DNA of 64,000 bases, from positions 62,001 to 126,000 of the forward strand of contig CACICB010000002.1 in assembly GCA_902585045.1 (NCBI GenBank). Reading direction: 5' to 3'. Each line of letters starts with the position of its first letter. Position 1 is the stretch's first letter. The DNA is from an uncultured Pelagibacteraceae bacterium (GTDB taxonomy: Bacteria; Pseudomonadota; Alphaproteobacteria; Pelagibacterales; Pelagibacteraceae). A program made the position numbers and the translations under genes. Shown one piece after another: positions 20,228 to 30,422 of this stretch. A model generated the notes under the pieces. The model was not told the origin of the DNA, did not search any database, and saw only the letters and a list, made by a program, of their open reading frames with translations.

Positions 20228-23200
20228 TTAATTTAATTCAATATTCAAACCTAATGCTCTTATTTCTTTAACTAAAACGTTAAAAGACTCGGGAACCCCT
20301 GACTCAAAATTATTATTCCCTTTCACTATAGTTTCGTAAACTTTTGTTCTTCCAGCTACATCGTCTGATTTTACTGTAAGAATTTCTTGTAATGTATAAG
20401 AAGCTCCATATGCCTCCAATGCCCAAACTTCCATTTCTCCAAATCTTTGACCTCCAGATTGTGCTTTGCCTCCTAACGGTTGTTGAGTTACTAGACTATA
20501 TGGTCCAGTTGATCTTGCGTGTATTTTATCCTCAACAAGATGATTTAATTTAAGCATGTAAATTATACCAACAGTAACTGGTCTATCAAATCTCTCCCCT
20601 GTTTGACCATTCCACAAATGAGTTTGACCAGTTTTAGGAAGCTTGGCTAAATCAAGCATTTCAGTAATTGCTTTAGTGCTTGCTCCATCAAAAACCGGTG
20701 TAGCTATTGGAACCCCGTTTGATAAGTTTTGTATCAATTCTGCGATTTCTTTGTTAGATAATTTTGAAATTACCTCATCATAATATTCATTACCATAAAT
20801 TTCTTTAAGTTTAGATTTAATTTTATCAATCTCCTCCTCAAAATTTTTTAAATATTCTTTTATTTGATCTCCTAATTCTGAACAAGACCATCCTAGGTGT
20901 GTTTCCAAAATTTGCCCAACGTTCATTCGGCTTGGAACTCCTAGAGGATTAAGAACTATATCGACTGGTTTACCATTTTCCATGTAAGGCATATCCTCAA
21001 CAGGAACAATTTTACTTACAACTCCTTTATTTCCATGTCTGCCTGCCATTTTATCGCCAGGCATCAATCTTCTTTTTACTGCAACAAAAACTTTTACAAC
21101 TTTCATAACTGTAGGTAATAGGTCGTCTCCTTGTTGTATTTTTGTAACTTTATCCTCAAATCTTAACTTGATATCTTCGGACGCGTTATCAAATTGATTT
21201 TTAAGTTTTTCAAGATCAGTATTTATCTCATTTTTTTGAAATGAAAATTTCCACAAGTCTTTTAAGCTTAAATTCTCAAAATCATTTTTATTTAAGGTTG
21301 TTCCTGGTTTAAGTTCTTTAAATTGTTTGTTAATGCTTTGTCCATTTAATAAATCTATAACCCTTAACTTAATATTACGATTTAATATTTCTTCCTCTAC
21401 TTTTTTGTCTTCCTGAACCGACTCAATCTCAGCTCTTTCAATTGCTATAGATCTCTCGTCTTTTTCAATACCATGACGATTAAATACTCTAACATCTATC
21501 ACCACCCCAGTGCTCCCAGAAGGCAATTTAAGAGATGAGTCTCTTACGTCTGTAGCTTTTTCACCAAATATTGATCTTAGTAATTTTTCTTCAGGGCTTG
21601 AAGAAGTTTCGCTTTTTGGCGTTACTTTTCCTACTAGTATATCACCTGGTTTTACTTCTGCGCCAACATAAACAATACCTGACTCATCTAAGTTTCTCAG
21701 ACTTTCCTCGCTTACGTTAGGAATATCTCTGGTAATTTCTTCAGCTCCTAACTTGGTATCTCTAGCCATTGACTCATATTCCTCAATATGTACTGATGTG
21801 AAAACATCATCAGTTACACACCTCTCAGATATTAAAATAGAGTCTTCAAAATTGTATCCTTGCCAAGGCATAAAAGCTACGGTGACATTTTTTCCAAGAG
21901 CCAATTCTCCAAGTTTTGTTGCTGGTCCATCAGCAATAATATCTCCTTTTTTTATTTTATCTCCAACTTTAACTAGTGGTTTTTGATTAATGCATGTATT
22001 TTGATTTGATCGTTGAAATTTTGACAAATTATAAATGTCCACAGCAGATTGAGATAAGTCTGTCACATCAGTAACTTTAACTACAATTCTTTTTCCGTCA
22101 ATTTTATCAACAACACCATTTCTTTTAGCGACGATAGTAACTCCAGAGTCGAGTGCAACATCAGCTTCTATACCGGTGCCCACAAGTGGTGATTCTGGTT
22201 TTAACAATGGAACCGCTTGTCTCATCATGTTTGAACCCATAAGTGCTCTATTAGCATCATCATTTTCTAAAAAAGGAATAAGTGCTGCAGCCACAGAAAC
22301 TAATTGTTTTGGAGATACATCTATAAAGTCAATATTATCTCTATTTGACAGTTCAAAGTTCAAATTTTTTCTACAAGCAACAAGCTCCTCTGTGAAAGAA
22401 CCATCTTTTTTAAGGGATGAATTTGCCTGAGCTATTGTATATTTTTCTTCTTCAATAGCTGAAAGATATTTAATTTCTGATGTAACTTTTCCATTAATTA
22501 CTTTTTTATAAGGACTTTCAATATATCCAAATTTATTAACTCTGCAATAGGTCGCCAAACTATTAATCAATCCAATATTTGGACCCTCTGGTGTTTCGAT
22601 AGGGCAGATTCTTCCATAATGAGTTGGATGAACATCTCTTACTTCAAATCCAGCTCTTTCTCTTGTTAATCCACCGGGTCCTAAAGCAGAAACTCTTCTT
22701 TTGTGTGTGATTTCTGATAAAGGATTAGTTTGATCCATAAATTGTGAAAGTTGTGAAGTGGCAAAAAAATCTTTTAGTGAAGTTGTTATAGGTTTTGCAT
22801 TTATTAAATCTTGAGGCATCGCAGACTCTATTTCTAAAAAAGTTGACATCTTTTCCTTCACAGTTCTCTCGGTTCTCAAAAGACCAATTCTGAATTGATT
22901 TTCAACTAATTCTCCCACTGATCTAACCCTTCTATTTCCAAGATGGTCAATATCGTCAACATCACCCTTTCCATCTCTTAAATCGAGCATGAATTTTATT
23001 ATCGCGATTATATCTTGTGTATCTAAAATAGTTTTTTTGGAGTTTGTTTTTAAGTCAAGTTTTGAGTTTAATTTAACTCTTCCTACCTCTGAAAGATCAT
23101 ACCTTTCTTTTTTGAAATATAAGTTTTTAAAAATTTCTTCTGCTATTTCTAATGAAGGAGCTTCGCCTGGTCTCAAAACTTTGTAGATATCATTCAGAGC

Positions 23201-24319
23201 ATCTTGCTTGTTTAAATTTTTATCAATTTTAAGTGTTTCTAATATGTAAGGACCTTTATTAATCGGATCTATATTAACAATGCTAAGTGTTTTTTCTTCT
23301 TGACTGATTATTTTATTTAGTTGATCTTCAGTTATGTCAAAACCTGCTCTAACGATAACTTGCTCGCTATTTTCTTTAATATCTTTGGATAAATATTTTC
23401 CAACAACTTCTTCGTTAAAAACAACTATTGATTTTAACCCTTTTTCTTGAAGTTTTCTTGCAATTACAATATTTAATTTTTCACCTTTTGATAAAATTTT
23501 TTTTCCACTGTCACTGTCAATTAAATCATATAAAATTTTAACTGGTCTTTTATAGTTATCAGGATTAAAATCTGTTACCCAATATTTTTTATTAGAGTCG
23601 TAAGAGTATTTACTTGTGGTATAAAAAGTTTCAATAATTTTTTCTTTTGTGAAACCTAATGCATATAATATTGTTGTAATAGGAAGCTTTTTTTTTCTAT
23701 CAATTCGAAAATATAAGATATCTTTTGGATCAAATTCGAAATCTAACCAAGAACCTCTACCTGGAATTATTCTACAATTAAATAAAAGTTTACCACTTGC
23801 ATGTGTTTTGCCTTTATCGTGATCAAAAAAAACTCCAGGACTTCTATGCATTTGGTTCACAACAACTCTTTCAACACCATTCGTGATAAAAGTTGCGCTT
23901 GGAGTCATAAGTGGTAAATCTCCAATAAACACCTCTTGTTCTTTAGCTGATAAAATTTGCTTAGTATTATTTTCAGTATCAATGTCATAAACCACAAGAC
24001 GTAAATTCGCTTTTAAAGCAGCTGAATAAGATAAACTTCTTTGTTTGCATTCAATAACATCAAACTTAGGTTTTTCTAATTTGTAGGAAATATATTCTAG
24101 TGTAGATTTATCGTTACCGTCTTCTATTGGAAAAATACTTTTAAAAACCTTATCAATTCCCTTCGATAATTCAGAGAGTTGTTCGTTAAGTGATTTCGAC
24201 TCTAAAAATTCATTGTACGAATTTTTTTGAACTTCAATAAGATTTGGAATAGACAGACCTTCAATTAGTTTTCCAAAGTTTTTTCTAATATTTTTCTTTT
24301 GAGTAAAGGATAGTTGCAT
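20228..24319 (-). CDS. rpoB: DNA-directed RNA polymerase subunit beta
   Basis: Beta forms the other jaw of the polymerase. The rifampicin-pocket segment is intact ([29 protein letters not shown]). It has aspartate, histidine and serine-equivalent positions as in sensitive enzymes, from which one may infer, not prove, sensitivity. Other marks are [31 protein letters not shown] and [13 protein letters not shown]. Length is 1363 aa. It follows rplL after a short gap containing a hairpin. Confidence 0.99.
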   Translation of the reverse strand: MQLSFTQKKNIRKNFGKLIEGLSIPNLIEVQKNSYNEFLESKSLNEQLSELSKGIDKVFKSIFPIEDGNDKSTLEYISYKLEKPKFDVIECKQRSLSYSAALKANLRLVVYDIDTENNTKQILSAKEQEVFIGDLPLMTPSATFITNGVERVVVNQMHRSPGVFFDHDKGKTHASGKLLFNCRIIPGRGSWLDFEFDPKDILYFRIDRKKKLPITTILYALGFTKEKIIETFYTTSKYSYDSNKKYWVTDFNPDNYKRPVKILYDLIDSDSGKKILSKGEKLNIVIARKLQEKGLKSIVVFNEEVVGKYLSKDIKENSEQVIVRAGFDITEDQLNKIISQEEKTLSIVNIDPINKGPYILETLKIDKNLNKQDALNDIYKVLRPGEAPSLEIAEEIFKNLYFKKERYDLSEVGRVKLNSKLDLKTNSKKTILDTQDIIAIIKFMLDLRDGKGDVDDIDHLGNRRVRSVGELVENQFRIGLLRTERTVKEKMSTFLEIESAMPQDLINAKPITTSLKDFFATSQLSQFMDQTNPLSEITHKRRVSALGPGGLTRERAGFEVRDVHPTHYGRICPIETPEGPNIGLINSLATYCRVNKFGYIESPYKKVINGKVTSEIKYLSAIEEEKYTIAQANSSLKKDGSFTEELVACRKNLNFELSNRDNIDFIDVSPKQLVSVAAALIPFLENDDANRALMGSNMMRQAVPLLKPESPLVGTGIEADVALDSGVTIVAKRNGVVDKIDGKRIVVKVTDVTDLSQSAVDIYNLSKFQRSNQNTCINQKPLVKVGDKIKKGDIIADGPATKLGELALGKNVTVAFMPWQGYNFEDSILISERCVTDDVFTSVHIEEYESMARDTKLGAEEITRDIPNVSEESLRNLDESGIVYVGAEVKPGDILVGKVTPKSETSSSPEEKLLRSIFGEKATDVRDSSLKLPSGSTGVVIDVRVFNRHGIEKDERSIAIERAEIESVQEDKKVEEEILNRNIKLRVIDLLNGQSINKQFKELKPGTTLNKNDFENLSLKDLWKFSFQKNEINTDLEKLKNQFDNASEDIKLRFEDKVTKIQQGDDLLPTVMKVVKVFVAVKRRLMPGDKMAGRHGNKGVVSKIVPVEDMPYMENGKPVDIVLNPLGVPSRMNVGQILETHLGWSCSELGDQIKEYLKNFEEEIDKIKSKLKEIYGNEYYDEVISKLSNKEIAELIQNLSNGVPIATPVFDGASTKAITEMLDLAKLPKTGQTHLWNGQTGERFDRPVTVGIIYMLKLNHLVEDKIHARSTGPYSLVTQQPLGGKAQSGGQRFGEMEVWALEAYGASYTLQEILTVKSDDVAGRTKVYETIVKGNNNFESGVPESFNVLVKEIRALGLNIELN

Positions 24320-24331
24320 TAAATAAAAGCA

Positions 24332-24360
24332 ATTTGTTGTCAGAACCTCTCACAACAAAT
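24332..24360 (-). terminator. Hairpin between rplL and rpoB, possible attenuator or RNA-processing site
   Basis: A perfect 9-bp inverted repeat (ATTTGTTGT / ACAACAAAT) encloses an 11-nt loop. Read on minus, it is followed by TTGCTTTTATTTAATG just before the rpoB start. E. coli has a partial terminator and an RNase III site at the same place in rplKAJL-rpoBC, which lowers rpoBC relative to ribosomal proteins. Position and the U-rich tail support a similar role here. The stem is AT-rich and weak, so this is moderate evidence. Confidence 0.5.
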
Positions 24361-24377
24361 CACGTATCAAATTTTGT

Positions 24378-24749
24378 TTACTTTAATTCTACTTTAGCTC
24401 CAGCTGCTTCAAGTTTCTTTTTAAATTCTTCAGCATCCTTTTTAGCCACACCACCTTTGATTTCTTTTGGTGCCGCTTCTACTAAATCTTTAGCTTCTTT
24501 TAAACCTAAACCAGTTATTGCTCTTACTTCTTTAATAACATTAATCTTTTTATCTCCGGCTGCAGCCAAGAAAAGAGAAAACTCTGATTTTTCTTCACCA
24601 GCTGGTGCTGCTGCTCCGCCCGCAGGTGCTACCGCCACTGGTGCAGCTGCTGTAACGCCCCACTTTTCTTCAAGTTGTTTAGAAAGCTCAGCCGCTTCAA
24701 CAACTGTTAAAGTTGATAATTCTTCTATAATTTTATTTAAATCTGCCAT
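24378..24749 (-). CDS. rplL: 50S ribosomal protein L7/L12
   Basis: L7/L12 forms the flexible stalk that recruits translational GTPases. The N-terminal dimerisation helix comes first. An Ala/Gly/Pro hinge follows at about residues 34-50 ([18 protein letters not shown]). The C-terminal domain is [33 protein letters not shown]. Length is 123 aa. The hinge is a noticeably GC-rich patch in an AT-rich setting, caused by the alanine codons. Confidence 0.98.
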   Translation of the reverse strand: MADLNKIIEELSTLTVVEAAELSKQLEEKWGVTAAAPVAVAPAGGAAAPAGEEKSEFSLFLAAAGDKKINVIKEVRAITGLGLKEAKDLVEAAPKEIKGGVAKKDAEEFKKKLEAAGAKVELK

Positions 24750-24764
24750 TTTGTATCCTATGAA

Positions 24765-25277
24765 TTAATTTTTTAAACTCTTTGCGCGCGCTAAATTAGC
24801 AATTTTTGAGCCAGGTGCAAGTAAAATACTGACTAATTTTTGAGCTGGGGATGCTAAAATTCCCACTATTTTAGCCCTAGCCTCTTCTAAAGAAGGAAGT
24901 GTGGCAATTACTGACACTTCTTTTTCGTCCAAAACCTTACCGTCCATGAATCCTGCGACAATTTTTAATTTATCGTTTGATTTAGAAAATTTTGTCAAAA
25001 TTTTTGCTGTTGAAATCGGATCAGATGAAATTGCTGCAGCAGTTGGGCCAACAAAATATTTTTCTAAATCTTTTTTAGAAGTTTCTTTAATAGCAATTTT
25101 AGTAATCCTGTTTTTCGTAATTTTAAATAAAATACCTTTATCTCTTAATTCTTTTCTTAATGTATCCAGCTCATTAACATTTAAGCCTTGATATTGTGCT
25201 ATCATTACTGACTCGTTATCAGTAAAGCTTTTTTTCATCTCTTCTACATAATTCTTCTTAGCTTCTTTAGACATCAT
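24765..25277 (-). CDS. rplJ: 50S ribosomal protein L10
   Basis: L10 anchors L7/L12 dimers to the ribosome and, in E. coli, represses this operon by binding the leader. I choose the ATG at 25277, giving MMSKEAKKNYVEEM, because GGAG lies about 11 nt before it. An in-frame TTG 18 nt upstream begins inside rplA and covers that GGAG. The next ATG (25274) is also possible. The product is about 170 aa with GLNVNELDTLRKELRDKGI and FVGPTAAAISSDPISTAKIL. Confidence 0.94.
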   Translation of the reverse strand: MMSKEAKKNYVEEMKKSFTDNESVMIAQYQGLNVNELDTLRKELRDKGILFKITKNRITKIAIKETSKKDLEKYFVGPTAAAISSDPISTAKILTKFSKSNDKLKIVAGFMDGKVLDEKEVSVIATLPSLEEARAKIVGILASPAQKLVSILLAPGSKIANLARAKSLKN

Positions 25278-25281
25278 AATT

Positions 25282-25968
25282 TTATTTTGCTCCAACTTTA
25301 TAAGAAATTCCCATCGTGGAAGTTATAAAAGAGTTTTTTATAAATTCTCCTTTTATAGTGTCAGGTTTTTCTTTTTTAACGCAATCAATAAAGTATTTGT
25401 AATTTTCTGCAAGTTTATCTGTTGAAAAACTTTTTCTTCCAATTGTGGAAGAAAGATTTCCGTCTTTGTCATTTCTAATTTCGACTAAACCTTTTTTAAA
25501 ATCATTAACTGATTTAGCGATGTCATTGGATACTGTTCCTAATTTCGGGTTTGGCATTAAACCTTTAGGGCCTAAGACTTTTCCGTGTTTTCCTATTTTT
25601 CCCATCATTGCAGGAGTGCATATAAGTTTTGTAAAATTTAATTTTCCTGCAGCAATTTTCTCCAATAAATCGTCAGAACCAAAAACATCAGCACCAGATT
25701 TTTTTGCTTCGTCAACTTTATCTGCTTCACATAAAACTGCTATCTTATTTTTTTTACCTGAACCGTTTGGTAAATTAACGGTAGTTCGTAAACTAAAGTC
25801 TCCGCCTTTTGTTTGTTTCAAATTTATTCTTAAAGAAACATCAACAGACTCATCAAATTTTGAAGTGGAATTTTTTTTTACTAATTCTATTGCCTCTTTA
25901 GTCTCAATTTTTTTATCTTTTTGAGATGATTTTAATAATATTTTATATCTTTTTGATCTTTTTTTCAT
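25282..25968 (-). CDS. rplA: 50S ribosomal protein L1
   Basis: L1 forms the mobile stalk at the E site and is a known autogenous regulator of the L11 operon in E. coli. Family blocks are FDESVDVSLRINLKQTKGGDFSLRTTVNLPNGSGK and ICTPAMMGKIGKHGKVLGPKGLMPNPKLGTV. Length is 228 aa. It follows rplK by 2 nt. Confidence 0.98.
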   Translation of the reverse strand: MKKRSKRYKILLKSSQKDKKIETKEAIELVKKNSTSKFDESVDVSLRINLKQTKGGDFSLRTTVNLPNGSGKKNKIAVLCEADKVDEAKKSGADVFGSDDLLEKIAAGKLNFTKLICTPAMMGKIGKHGKVLGPKGLMPNPKLGTVSNDIAKSVNDFKKGLVEIRNDKDGNLSSTIGRKSFSTDKLAENYKYFIDCVKKEKPDTIKGEFIKNSFITSTMGISYKVGAK

Positions 25969-25970
25969 AA

Positions 25971-26396
25971 CTAATCTTTTACTTCAATTCCCATAGATCG
26001 TGCAGAACCACATATAATTTTAGTAGCCTCTTTTATATCAAAAGCATTTAAATCTTTCATTTTCTCCTTGGCTATAGCTTCAGCTTGTTTCATAGTAATG
26101 CTGCCTGCGATCACTCTTCCTGGTTCGCTAGAACCACTTTTAAGTTTTGCCGCCTCTCTTATAAAGTGTGATGCAGGAGGAGATTTTATTATAAAATCGA
26201 ATTTTTTATCTTTATAAACTGTTATTACTACAGGCACAGGTTTTCCCATGAAAGATTTTGTTTTTTCGTTAAAAGCTTTACAAAATTCCATTATGTTAAT
26301 TCCTCTTTGTCCTAATGCTGGACCAACTGGAGGTGCTGGATTAGCTTGTCCTCCTTTAATTTGTAGTTTAACAAATCCGGTTATCTCTTTTGCCAT
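25971..26396 (-). CDS. rplK: 50S ribosomal protein L11
   Basis: L11 is part of the GTPase-associated centre. The 141 aa protein starts [43 protein letters not shown], with the proline-rich N-terminal domain, and ends with the rRNA-binding [12 protein letters not shown]. Its start overlaps the nusG stop by 1 nt. Confidence 0.98.
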   Translation of the reverse strand: MAKEITGFVKLQIKGGQANPAPPVGPALGQRGINIMEFCKAFNEKTKSFMGKPVPVVITVYKDKKFDFIIKSPPASHFIREAAKLKSGSSEPGRVIAGSITMKQAEAIAKEKMKDLNAFDIKEATKIICGSARSMGIEVKD

Positions 26397-26920
26397 TAAT
26401 TTTTCTCCACTTGATTAAATTCTAAATCAACAGGTGTAGCCCTACCAAATATAGAAACTGATACTTTAAGTCTAGACTTTTCTTCATCAATTTCCTCAAT
26501 TAGACCATTAAAAGAAGCAAAAGGTCCGTCACATACTTTGACTTTCTCACCTATTTCAAAATTTATACCTGTTTTCTGAGAAACTGCACTTTCAGAAACC
26601 CTGCCCAAAATTCTCTTAATTTCTTCATCCGAAATCGGAGTCGGTTTATCAGAGGAACCTAAAAAACCACTTACTTTTTGGAGATTTTTAATTAAATGAT
26701 AAATTTGTTTCGTTAGTTCAATCTTTATTAGAACATATCCAGGAAAAAATTTTTTTTCCTTTTTTGTTCGCTTTCCTTTTTTTACCTCTGTTACTTGGTG
26801 AGTAGGCACTAGAACTTCTTGTAAATTATCAGCTAGCTTGTGTTTTTTAAGTTCATCCTTAATTGACTCAACAACTTTTTTTTCAAATCCAGAATATGCT
26901 TGAACGATATACCAACTCAT
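26396..26920 (-). CDS. nusG: Transcription termination/antitermination protein NusG
   Basis: NusG binds RNA polymerase and links it to Rho or to S10 on the ribosome. The NGN domain is at the start ([23 protein letters not shown]), with [12 protein letters not shown] in it. A C-terminal KOW domain begins near [25 protein letters not shown]. Length is 174 aa. It is in the conserved secE-nusG-rplK order. Confidence 0.98.
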   Translation of the reverse strand: MSWYIVQAYSGFEKKVVESIKDELKKHKLADNLQEVLVPTHQVTEVKKGKRTKKEKKFFPGYVLIKIELTKQIYHLIKNLQKVSGFLGSSDKPTPISDEEIKRILGRVSESAVSQKTGINFEIGEKVKVCDGPFASFNGLIEEIDEEKSRLKVSVSIFGRATPVDLEFNQVEKN

Positions 26921-26923
26921 AAG

Positions 26924-27115
26924 TTAAAAATTAATTGTAAGAATTATATTTAACAAGAACCTTAGTATTTGATCTAAAATTAAAAAAAAAATAGCTGCGA
27001 TAGTAGAAAGAGCAAAAACCATCACTGCGCCCATCATTGTTTCTTTTTTAGTCGGCCAAGTTATTCTAAAAGTTTCTTGTTTGACTTCTTGTATAAATTT
27101 TAAAGGGTTCTTCAT
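26924..27115 (-). CDS. secE: Preprotein translocase subunit SecE
   Basis: SecE clamps SecY in the membrane. The 63 aa protein is the minimal one-helix form. An amphipathic head PLKFIQEVKQETFRITWPTKKET contains the conserved TWP. One hydrophobic helix (MGAVMVFALSTIAAIFFLIL) follows. It lies between tRNA-Trp and nusG, as in many alphaproteobacteria. Confidence 0.95.
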   Translation of the reverse strand: MKNPLKFIQEVKQETFRITWPTKKETMMGAVMVFALSTIAAIFFLILDQILRFLLNIILTINF

Positions 27116-27130
27116 AAAATTTCAAAAGTT

Positions 27131-27206
27131 TGGCAGGAGCGGAGGGACTCGAACCCACAACCTCCGGTTTTGGAGACCGGCGCTCTACCAATTGAACTAC
27201 GCTCCT
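27131..27206 (-). tRNA. trnW: tRNA-Trp (CCA)
   Basis: The minus strand folds as a full cloverleaf: acceptor AGGAGCG/CGCTCCT, anticodon stem CCGGT with loop reading CTCCAAA, anticodon CCA. T arm is GGGTTCGAGTCCC, and the 3' CCA is encoded. It lies in the tuf-secE gap and is probably processed from the same transcript. Confidence 0.97.
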
Positions 27207-27212
27207 AAGAGT

Positions 27213-28412
27213 TTATTTTACTATCTTAGTTACTACTCCAGCTCCAACAGTTTTTCCACCTTCCCTAATCGCAAAGTTTAAGTTTTCACTCATTGCGATT
27301 GGTGTAATTAATTTTACAGTGAATTTTCCATCATCACCAGGCATAACCATCTCTGTGCCAGAAGGTAAAGTTACCTCTCCTGTTACATCTGTAGTTCTGA
27401 AATAGAACTGAGGTCTATATTTTGTAAAAAACGGAGTGTGTCTTCCACCCTCCTCTTTTTTTAAAATATAAGCCTGACATTCAAACTCCGTGTGAGGAGT
27501 TATTGAACCAGGTTTACAAAGCACTTGTCCTCTTTCAACATCATCTCTTTCAACACCTCTTAAAAGTGCCCCAATATTATCTCCTGCCTCACCGCTATCT
27601 AAAAGTTTTCTAAACATTTCAACGCCAGTGCAAACAGATTTTTTTGTATCTCGAATTCCTACAATCTCAATTTCTTCACCTACTTTAATTATACCAGACT
27701 CAACTCTGCCAGTTACAACAGTACCTCTTCCAGATATTGAAAATACATCTTCTACAGGCATTAAGAACGGTTTATCCTTTGGTCTATCGGGTTGAGGGAT
27801 AGTTTCGTCAACTGCTTTCATCAATTCCATGATAGCATTTTTTCCAGTTGCCTCGTCTTTCCCTTCTACAGCGTTTAAGGCTGAACCTTTTATTATCGGA
27901 ATTTTGTCTCCAGGAAACTTATAAGATGTTAAAAGTTCTCTAATTTCCTCCTCAACTAAATCAACAAGCTCTTTGTCTTTAACTGTATCAATTTTATTTA
28001 AGAAAACAACTATGGCCGGAACTCCAACTTGTCGTGCTAATAAAATATGTTCTCTTGTTTGAGGCATTGGTCCATCTGCAGCATTAACCACTAGAATAGC
28101 CCCATCCATTTGCGCGGCACCTGTAATCATGTTTTTTACATAATCCGCATGGCCGGGACAATCCACGTGAGCATAGTGTCTCTTTTCTGTTTCATATTCT
28201 ACGTGTGCAGTTGATATGGTAATTCCTCTCTCTTTTTCTTCTGGTGCTTTATCAATTTGATCATATGCAACAAAGTTTGCACTGCTCGAACCTCCAGCTT
28301 CAGACAAAACTTTAGTTATTGCAGCTGTAAGTGTTGTTTTACCATGGTCGACGTGACCGATCGTACCTATATTACAATGTGGTTTATTACGGTTAAACTT
28401 TTCTTTTGACAT
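27213..28412 (-). CDS. tuf: Elongation factor Tu
   Basis: EF-Tu brings aminoacyl-tRNA to the ribosome. P-loop GHVDHGKTT is at 19-27, then [26 protein letters not shown] and NKID. Domains 2 and 3 follow, including [11 protein letters not shown]. Length is 399 aa. It is the only tuf in the window and stands in the tufB position (after tRNA-Tyr and tRNA-Gly). The tufA slot behind fusA is empty. Confidence 0.99.
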   Translation of the reverse strand: MSKEKFNRNKPHCNIGTIGHVDHGKTTLTAAITKVLSEAGGSSSANFVAYDQIDKAPEEKERGITISTAHVEYETEKRHYAHVDCPGHADYVKNMITGAAQMDGAILVVNAADGPMPQTREHILLARQVGVPAIVVFLNKIDTVKDKELVDLVEEEIRELLTSYKFPGDKIPIIKGSALNAVEGKDEATGKNAIMELMKAVDETIPQPDRPKDKPFLMPVEDVFSISGRGTVVTGRVESGIIKVGEEIEIVGIRDTKKSVCTGVEMFRKLLDSGEAGDNIGALLRGVERDDVERGQVLCKPGSITPHTEFECQAYILKKEEGGRHTPFFTKYRPQFYFRTTDVTGEVTLPSGTEMVMPGDDGKFTVKLITPIAMSENLNFAIREGGKTVGAGVVTKIVK

Positions 28413-28448
28413 CTATTTTTTCCTCACTTTTTTTTAATTCAAATTTTT

Positions 28449-28521
28449 GGAGCGGGTAAAGGGAATCGAACCCTTACATCCAGCTTGGAAGGCTAGCGTT
28501 CTACCATTGAACTACACCCGC
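28449..28521 (-). tRNA. trnG: tRNA-Gly (TCC)
   Basis: Minus-strand cloverleaf with acceptor GCGGGTG/TACCCGC, D arm GTTC-AATGGTA-GAAC, anticodon stem CTAGC/GCTGG, loop CTTCCAA, anticodon TCC. The T arm is AGGGTTCGATTCCCT and the 3' CCA is encoded. It lies between tRNA-Tyr and tuf, as in the E. coli tyrU-glyT-tufB cluster. Confidence 0.97.
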
Positions 28522-28566
28522 AAAATCCAAACTTATCACGCTCTTTATTATCAAAGTTTTTAAGTT

Positions 28567-28652
28567 TGGTGGAGGGGGAAAGATTCGAACTTTCGAAGAC
28601 CGAAGTCAACGGGTTTACAGCCCGCCCCATTTGACCGCTTTGGTACCCCTCC
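28567..28652 (-). tRNA. trnY: tRNA-Tyr (GTA)
   Basis: Class II tRNA on minus with acceptor GGAGGGG, anticodon arm CGGGCTGTAAACCCG (anticodon GTA), a long variable arm (GACTTCGGTC), a T arm GTTCGAATC, and encoded CCA. It is the first gene of the minus-strand block, directly behind a strong promoter. Confidence 0.97.
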
Positions 28653-28707
28653 TTACTATTTATTCTGGGGATACCCACTAACTTAAAAAGCATTTAACAA
28701 CAAGCGT

Positions 28708-28735
28708 TTTATAAGCATTTATCAAATAATTGCAA
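28708..28735 (-). promoter_or_regulatory. Promoter of the tRNA-Tyr-tRNA-Gly-tuf-secE-nusG block
   Basis: On minus, TTGCAA (28730-28735), a 16-nt spacer and TATAAA (28708-28713) form a good sigma70-type promoter. The predicted start is near 28701, about 48 nt before the tRNA-Tyr 5' end. It is the only strong promoter I see upstream of the whole block. The -35 hexamer is its own reverse complement, so it could also serve rlmB on the plus strand. Confidence 0.6.
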
Positions 28736-28790
28736 TAAATCATTTTGCCTTAAAATATGCTATTAAATTGACTAAATAGCCTAAAAAATC

Positions 28791-29534
28791 ATGAAAAAAA
28801 CAACCTTTTTAATTGTAGGAAAACATGCTGTTTTAGAAGCTTTAAAAAACCCTTTAAGAAAAATTGAAAGAATATTTGTTACCGAAGATGCTCAAAAAAA
28901 AATCAATAGAGAAAATCAAAGCTTAAATTTATTTTCTAGAGTTAATGTTTTTTATAAGTCCAGAAAAGAACTTGATAATCTCTGCGGACAAGATGAAACT
29001 GCGCATCAAGGTTTGGTTGCAGAAATTGAGCAATTAGAAGAAATTTCACTAAAAGAATTCATAATAGAAAATAAAAAAAAAAATATAAACTTAATTGCGC
29101 TCGAGGGAGTTACTGATCCGAGAAATATTGGATCTATAATAAGAAGTGCGGTAGCATTTAAAATGGATGGAATTATAGTTAAAGAAAGATCTTTTCCTTC
29201 AAAAAGCAAACTTCTTTATAAAAGTGCAAGTGGAGGCGCAGAACATATTAGAATATTTAAAGTTTCAAATTTGAATACTTCTTTAAAGTACTTAAAATCT
29301 AAAGAATTTTGGGTAAGTGCATTTGATGTATCAAGTACAAAAGATTTTACAAAAAATGATTGGAAAGGAAAAAATATATTACTTTTTGGATCAGAGGGAT
29401 ATGGTATTAAAGCTAAAACTCTTGAAAATTCAGATTTCAAATTTAAAGTCAATATGAGTAATAAAATTGAAAGTTTAAATATCTCTAATACTGTATCTAT
29501 AGTGTGTCACCATATTTCACAATCAATAAAATAA
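28791..29534 (+). CDS. rlmB: 23S rRNA (guanosine-2'-O-)-methyltransferase, TrmH/SpoU family
   Basis: This is a SPOUT-fold 2'-O-ribose methyltransferase using S-adenosylmethionine. The N-terminal substrate domain starts with FLIVGKHAVLEALKNPLRKI, typical of RlmB. The three SpoU motifs are DPRNIGSIIRSA (109-120), FGSEGYGI (199-206) and MSNKIESLNIS (222-232). Length is 247 aa. In alphaproteobacteria this gene is often next to tRNA-Tyr/tuf, as here. RlmB (23S G2251) is the likeliest target, but an uncharacterised tRNA/rRNA target is possible. Confidence 0.88.
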   Translation: MKKTTFLIVGKHAVLEALKNPLRKIERIFVTEDAQKKINRENQSLNLFSRVNVFYKSRKELDNLCGQDETAHQGLVAEIEQLEEISLKEFIIENKKKNINLIALEGVTDPRNIGSIIRSAVAFKMDGIIVKERSFPSKSKLLYKSASGGAEHIRIFKVSNLNTSLKYLKSKEFWVSAFDVSSTKDFTKNDWKGKNILLFGSEGYGIKAKTLENSDFKFKVNMSNKIESLNISNTVSIVCHHISQSIK

Positions 29535-29585
29535 GACTTAATTTTTATTGTTTTTTTAGTTAATATATTTTAAAGAGGATTTCAG

Positions 29586-29661
29586 GCCCTCATAGCTCAA
29601 TTGGTAGAGCAATTGATTTGTAATCAATAGGTTCGCGGTTCGAGTCCGTGTGAGGGCACCA
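29586..29661 (+). tRNA. trnT: tRNA-Thr (TGT)
   Basis: Plus-strand cloverleaf with acceptor GCCCTCA/TGAGGGC, D arm GCTC...GAGC, anticodon stem ATTGA/TCAAT, loop TTTGTAA, anticodon TGT, T arm CGCGGTTCGAGTCCGTG and encoded CCA. A TATATT box lies about 17 nt upstream without a clear -35. A variable-looking sugar cassette begins about 50 nt downstream. Confidence 0.96.
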
Positions 29662-29712
29662 ATTTTTAAGTATTTTTATTTTAAATATGAAGTACTAGAA
29701 AGATAATAGTAT

Positions 29713-30417
29713 TTGAAAAATATAATCATCATACCCACTTTGAATGAAAATGATAATGTAAATTATTTATACAAATTAATAGTTAAAAAATTTAAAATTC
29801 CTATATTATTTATAGACGATAATTCCAAGGACGGTACTCAGAAAAAAATCTTAAATTTGTCAAAAAAAAATAATTTAATTAAATATATTTTTAGAAAAAA
29901 AAGATACGGTATTGGGTCAGCACATAAAGAAGGAATTAAATGGGCCTATAAAAATAAATTTAATGTATGTTTTACGATGGATGCAGATAGAACCCATAAT
30001 CCTCTCGAAATAAGTAAGATGCTCAAGACTTTAAAAAAAAATAATGCTGATATAATTATTACCTCGAGATTTATAAAAAAAAGTTCTTTAGAAGATTGGC
30101 CAGTATTTAGAAAAATAATTACTAAAATAAGATATTATTTAGTAAAGATAGTTTTAAATACTAGATTAGACTCATCAGGTGGATTTAGATGCTATAATAT
30201 TTCAAAAATTAAAATGAAAGATATACTCTTGGCAAATAACAATGGTTATTTTTTTTTGATTGAAAGCTTATTTTACTTAGAGAAATTAAATTATAAAATA
30301 ATTGAAATTCATTCGAATTTAAAATACCGATCTAGTGGTCAGTCAAAAATGCGTCCTATTGATATTTTTTCAGCTCTAATTAATCTTTTTAAACTTTCTC
30401 TTTTTAATAAAATATAA
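29713..30417 (+). CDS. Family 2 glycosyltransferase, polyprenyl-phosphate sugar synthase type
   Basis: The 234 aa protein starts at TTG. It shows IIPTLNENDNV (6-16), IDDNSKDGT (34-42) and the metal-binding DAD in TMDADRTHNP (90-92), then SGGFRCYN. This is the GT2 layout of DPM1-like enzymes, which move mannose or another sugar from an NDP-sugar onto a polyprenyl phosphate on the cytoplasmic face. No C-terminal membrane helices are present. The neighbouring GT-C-like membrane protein would be a fitting user of such a donor. Sugar and acceptor are unknown. Confidence 0.75.
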   Translation: MKNIIIIPTLNENDNVNYLYKLIVKKFKIPILFIDDNSKDGTQKKILNLSKKNNLIKYIFRKKRYGIGSAHKEGIKWAYKNKFNVCFTMDADRTHNPLEISKMLKTLKKNNADIIITSRFIKKSSLEDWPVFRKIITKIRYYLVKIVLNTRLDSSGGFRCYNISKIKMKDILLANNNGYFFLIESLFYLEKLNYKIIEIHSNLKYRSSGQSKMRPIDIFSALINLFKLSLFNKI

Positions 30418-30422
30418 TTGTT

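Noticed and set aside
27081..27281. Plus-strand reading frame over tRNA-Trp
   Set aside because: It is the antisense of the tRNA plus ends of secE and tuf, with no ribosome site or family.
28493..28693. A 66-codon minus-strand reading frame across tRNA-Tyr and tRNA-Gly
   Set aside because: It is made of tRNA sequence read as protein; the tRNA folds explain the region.
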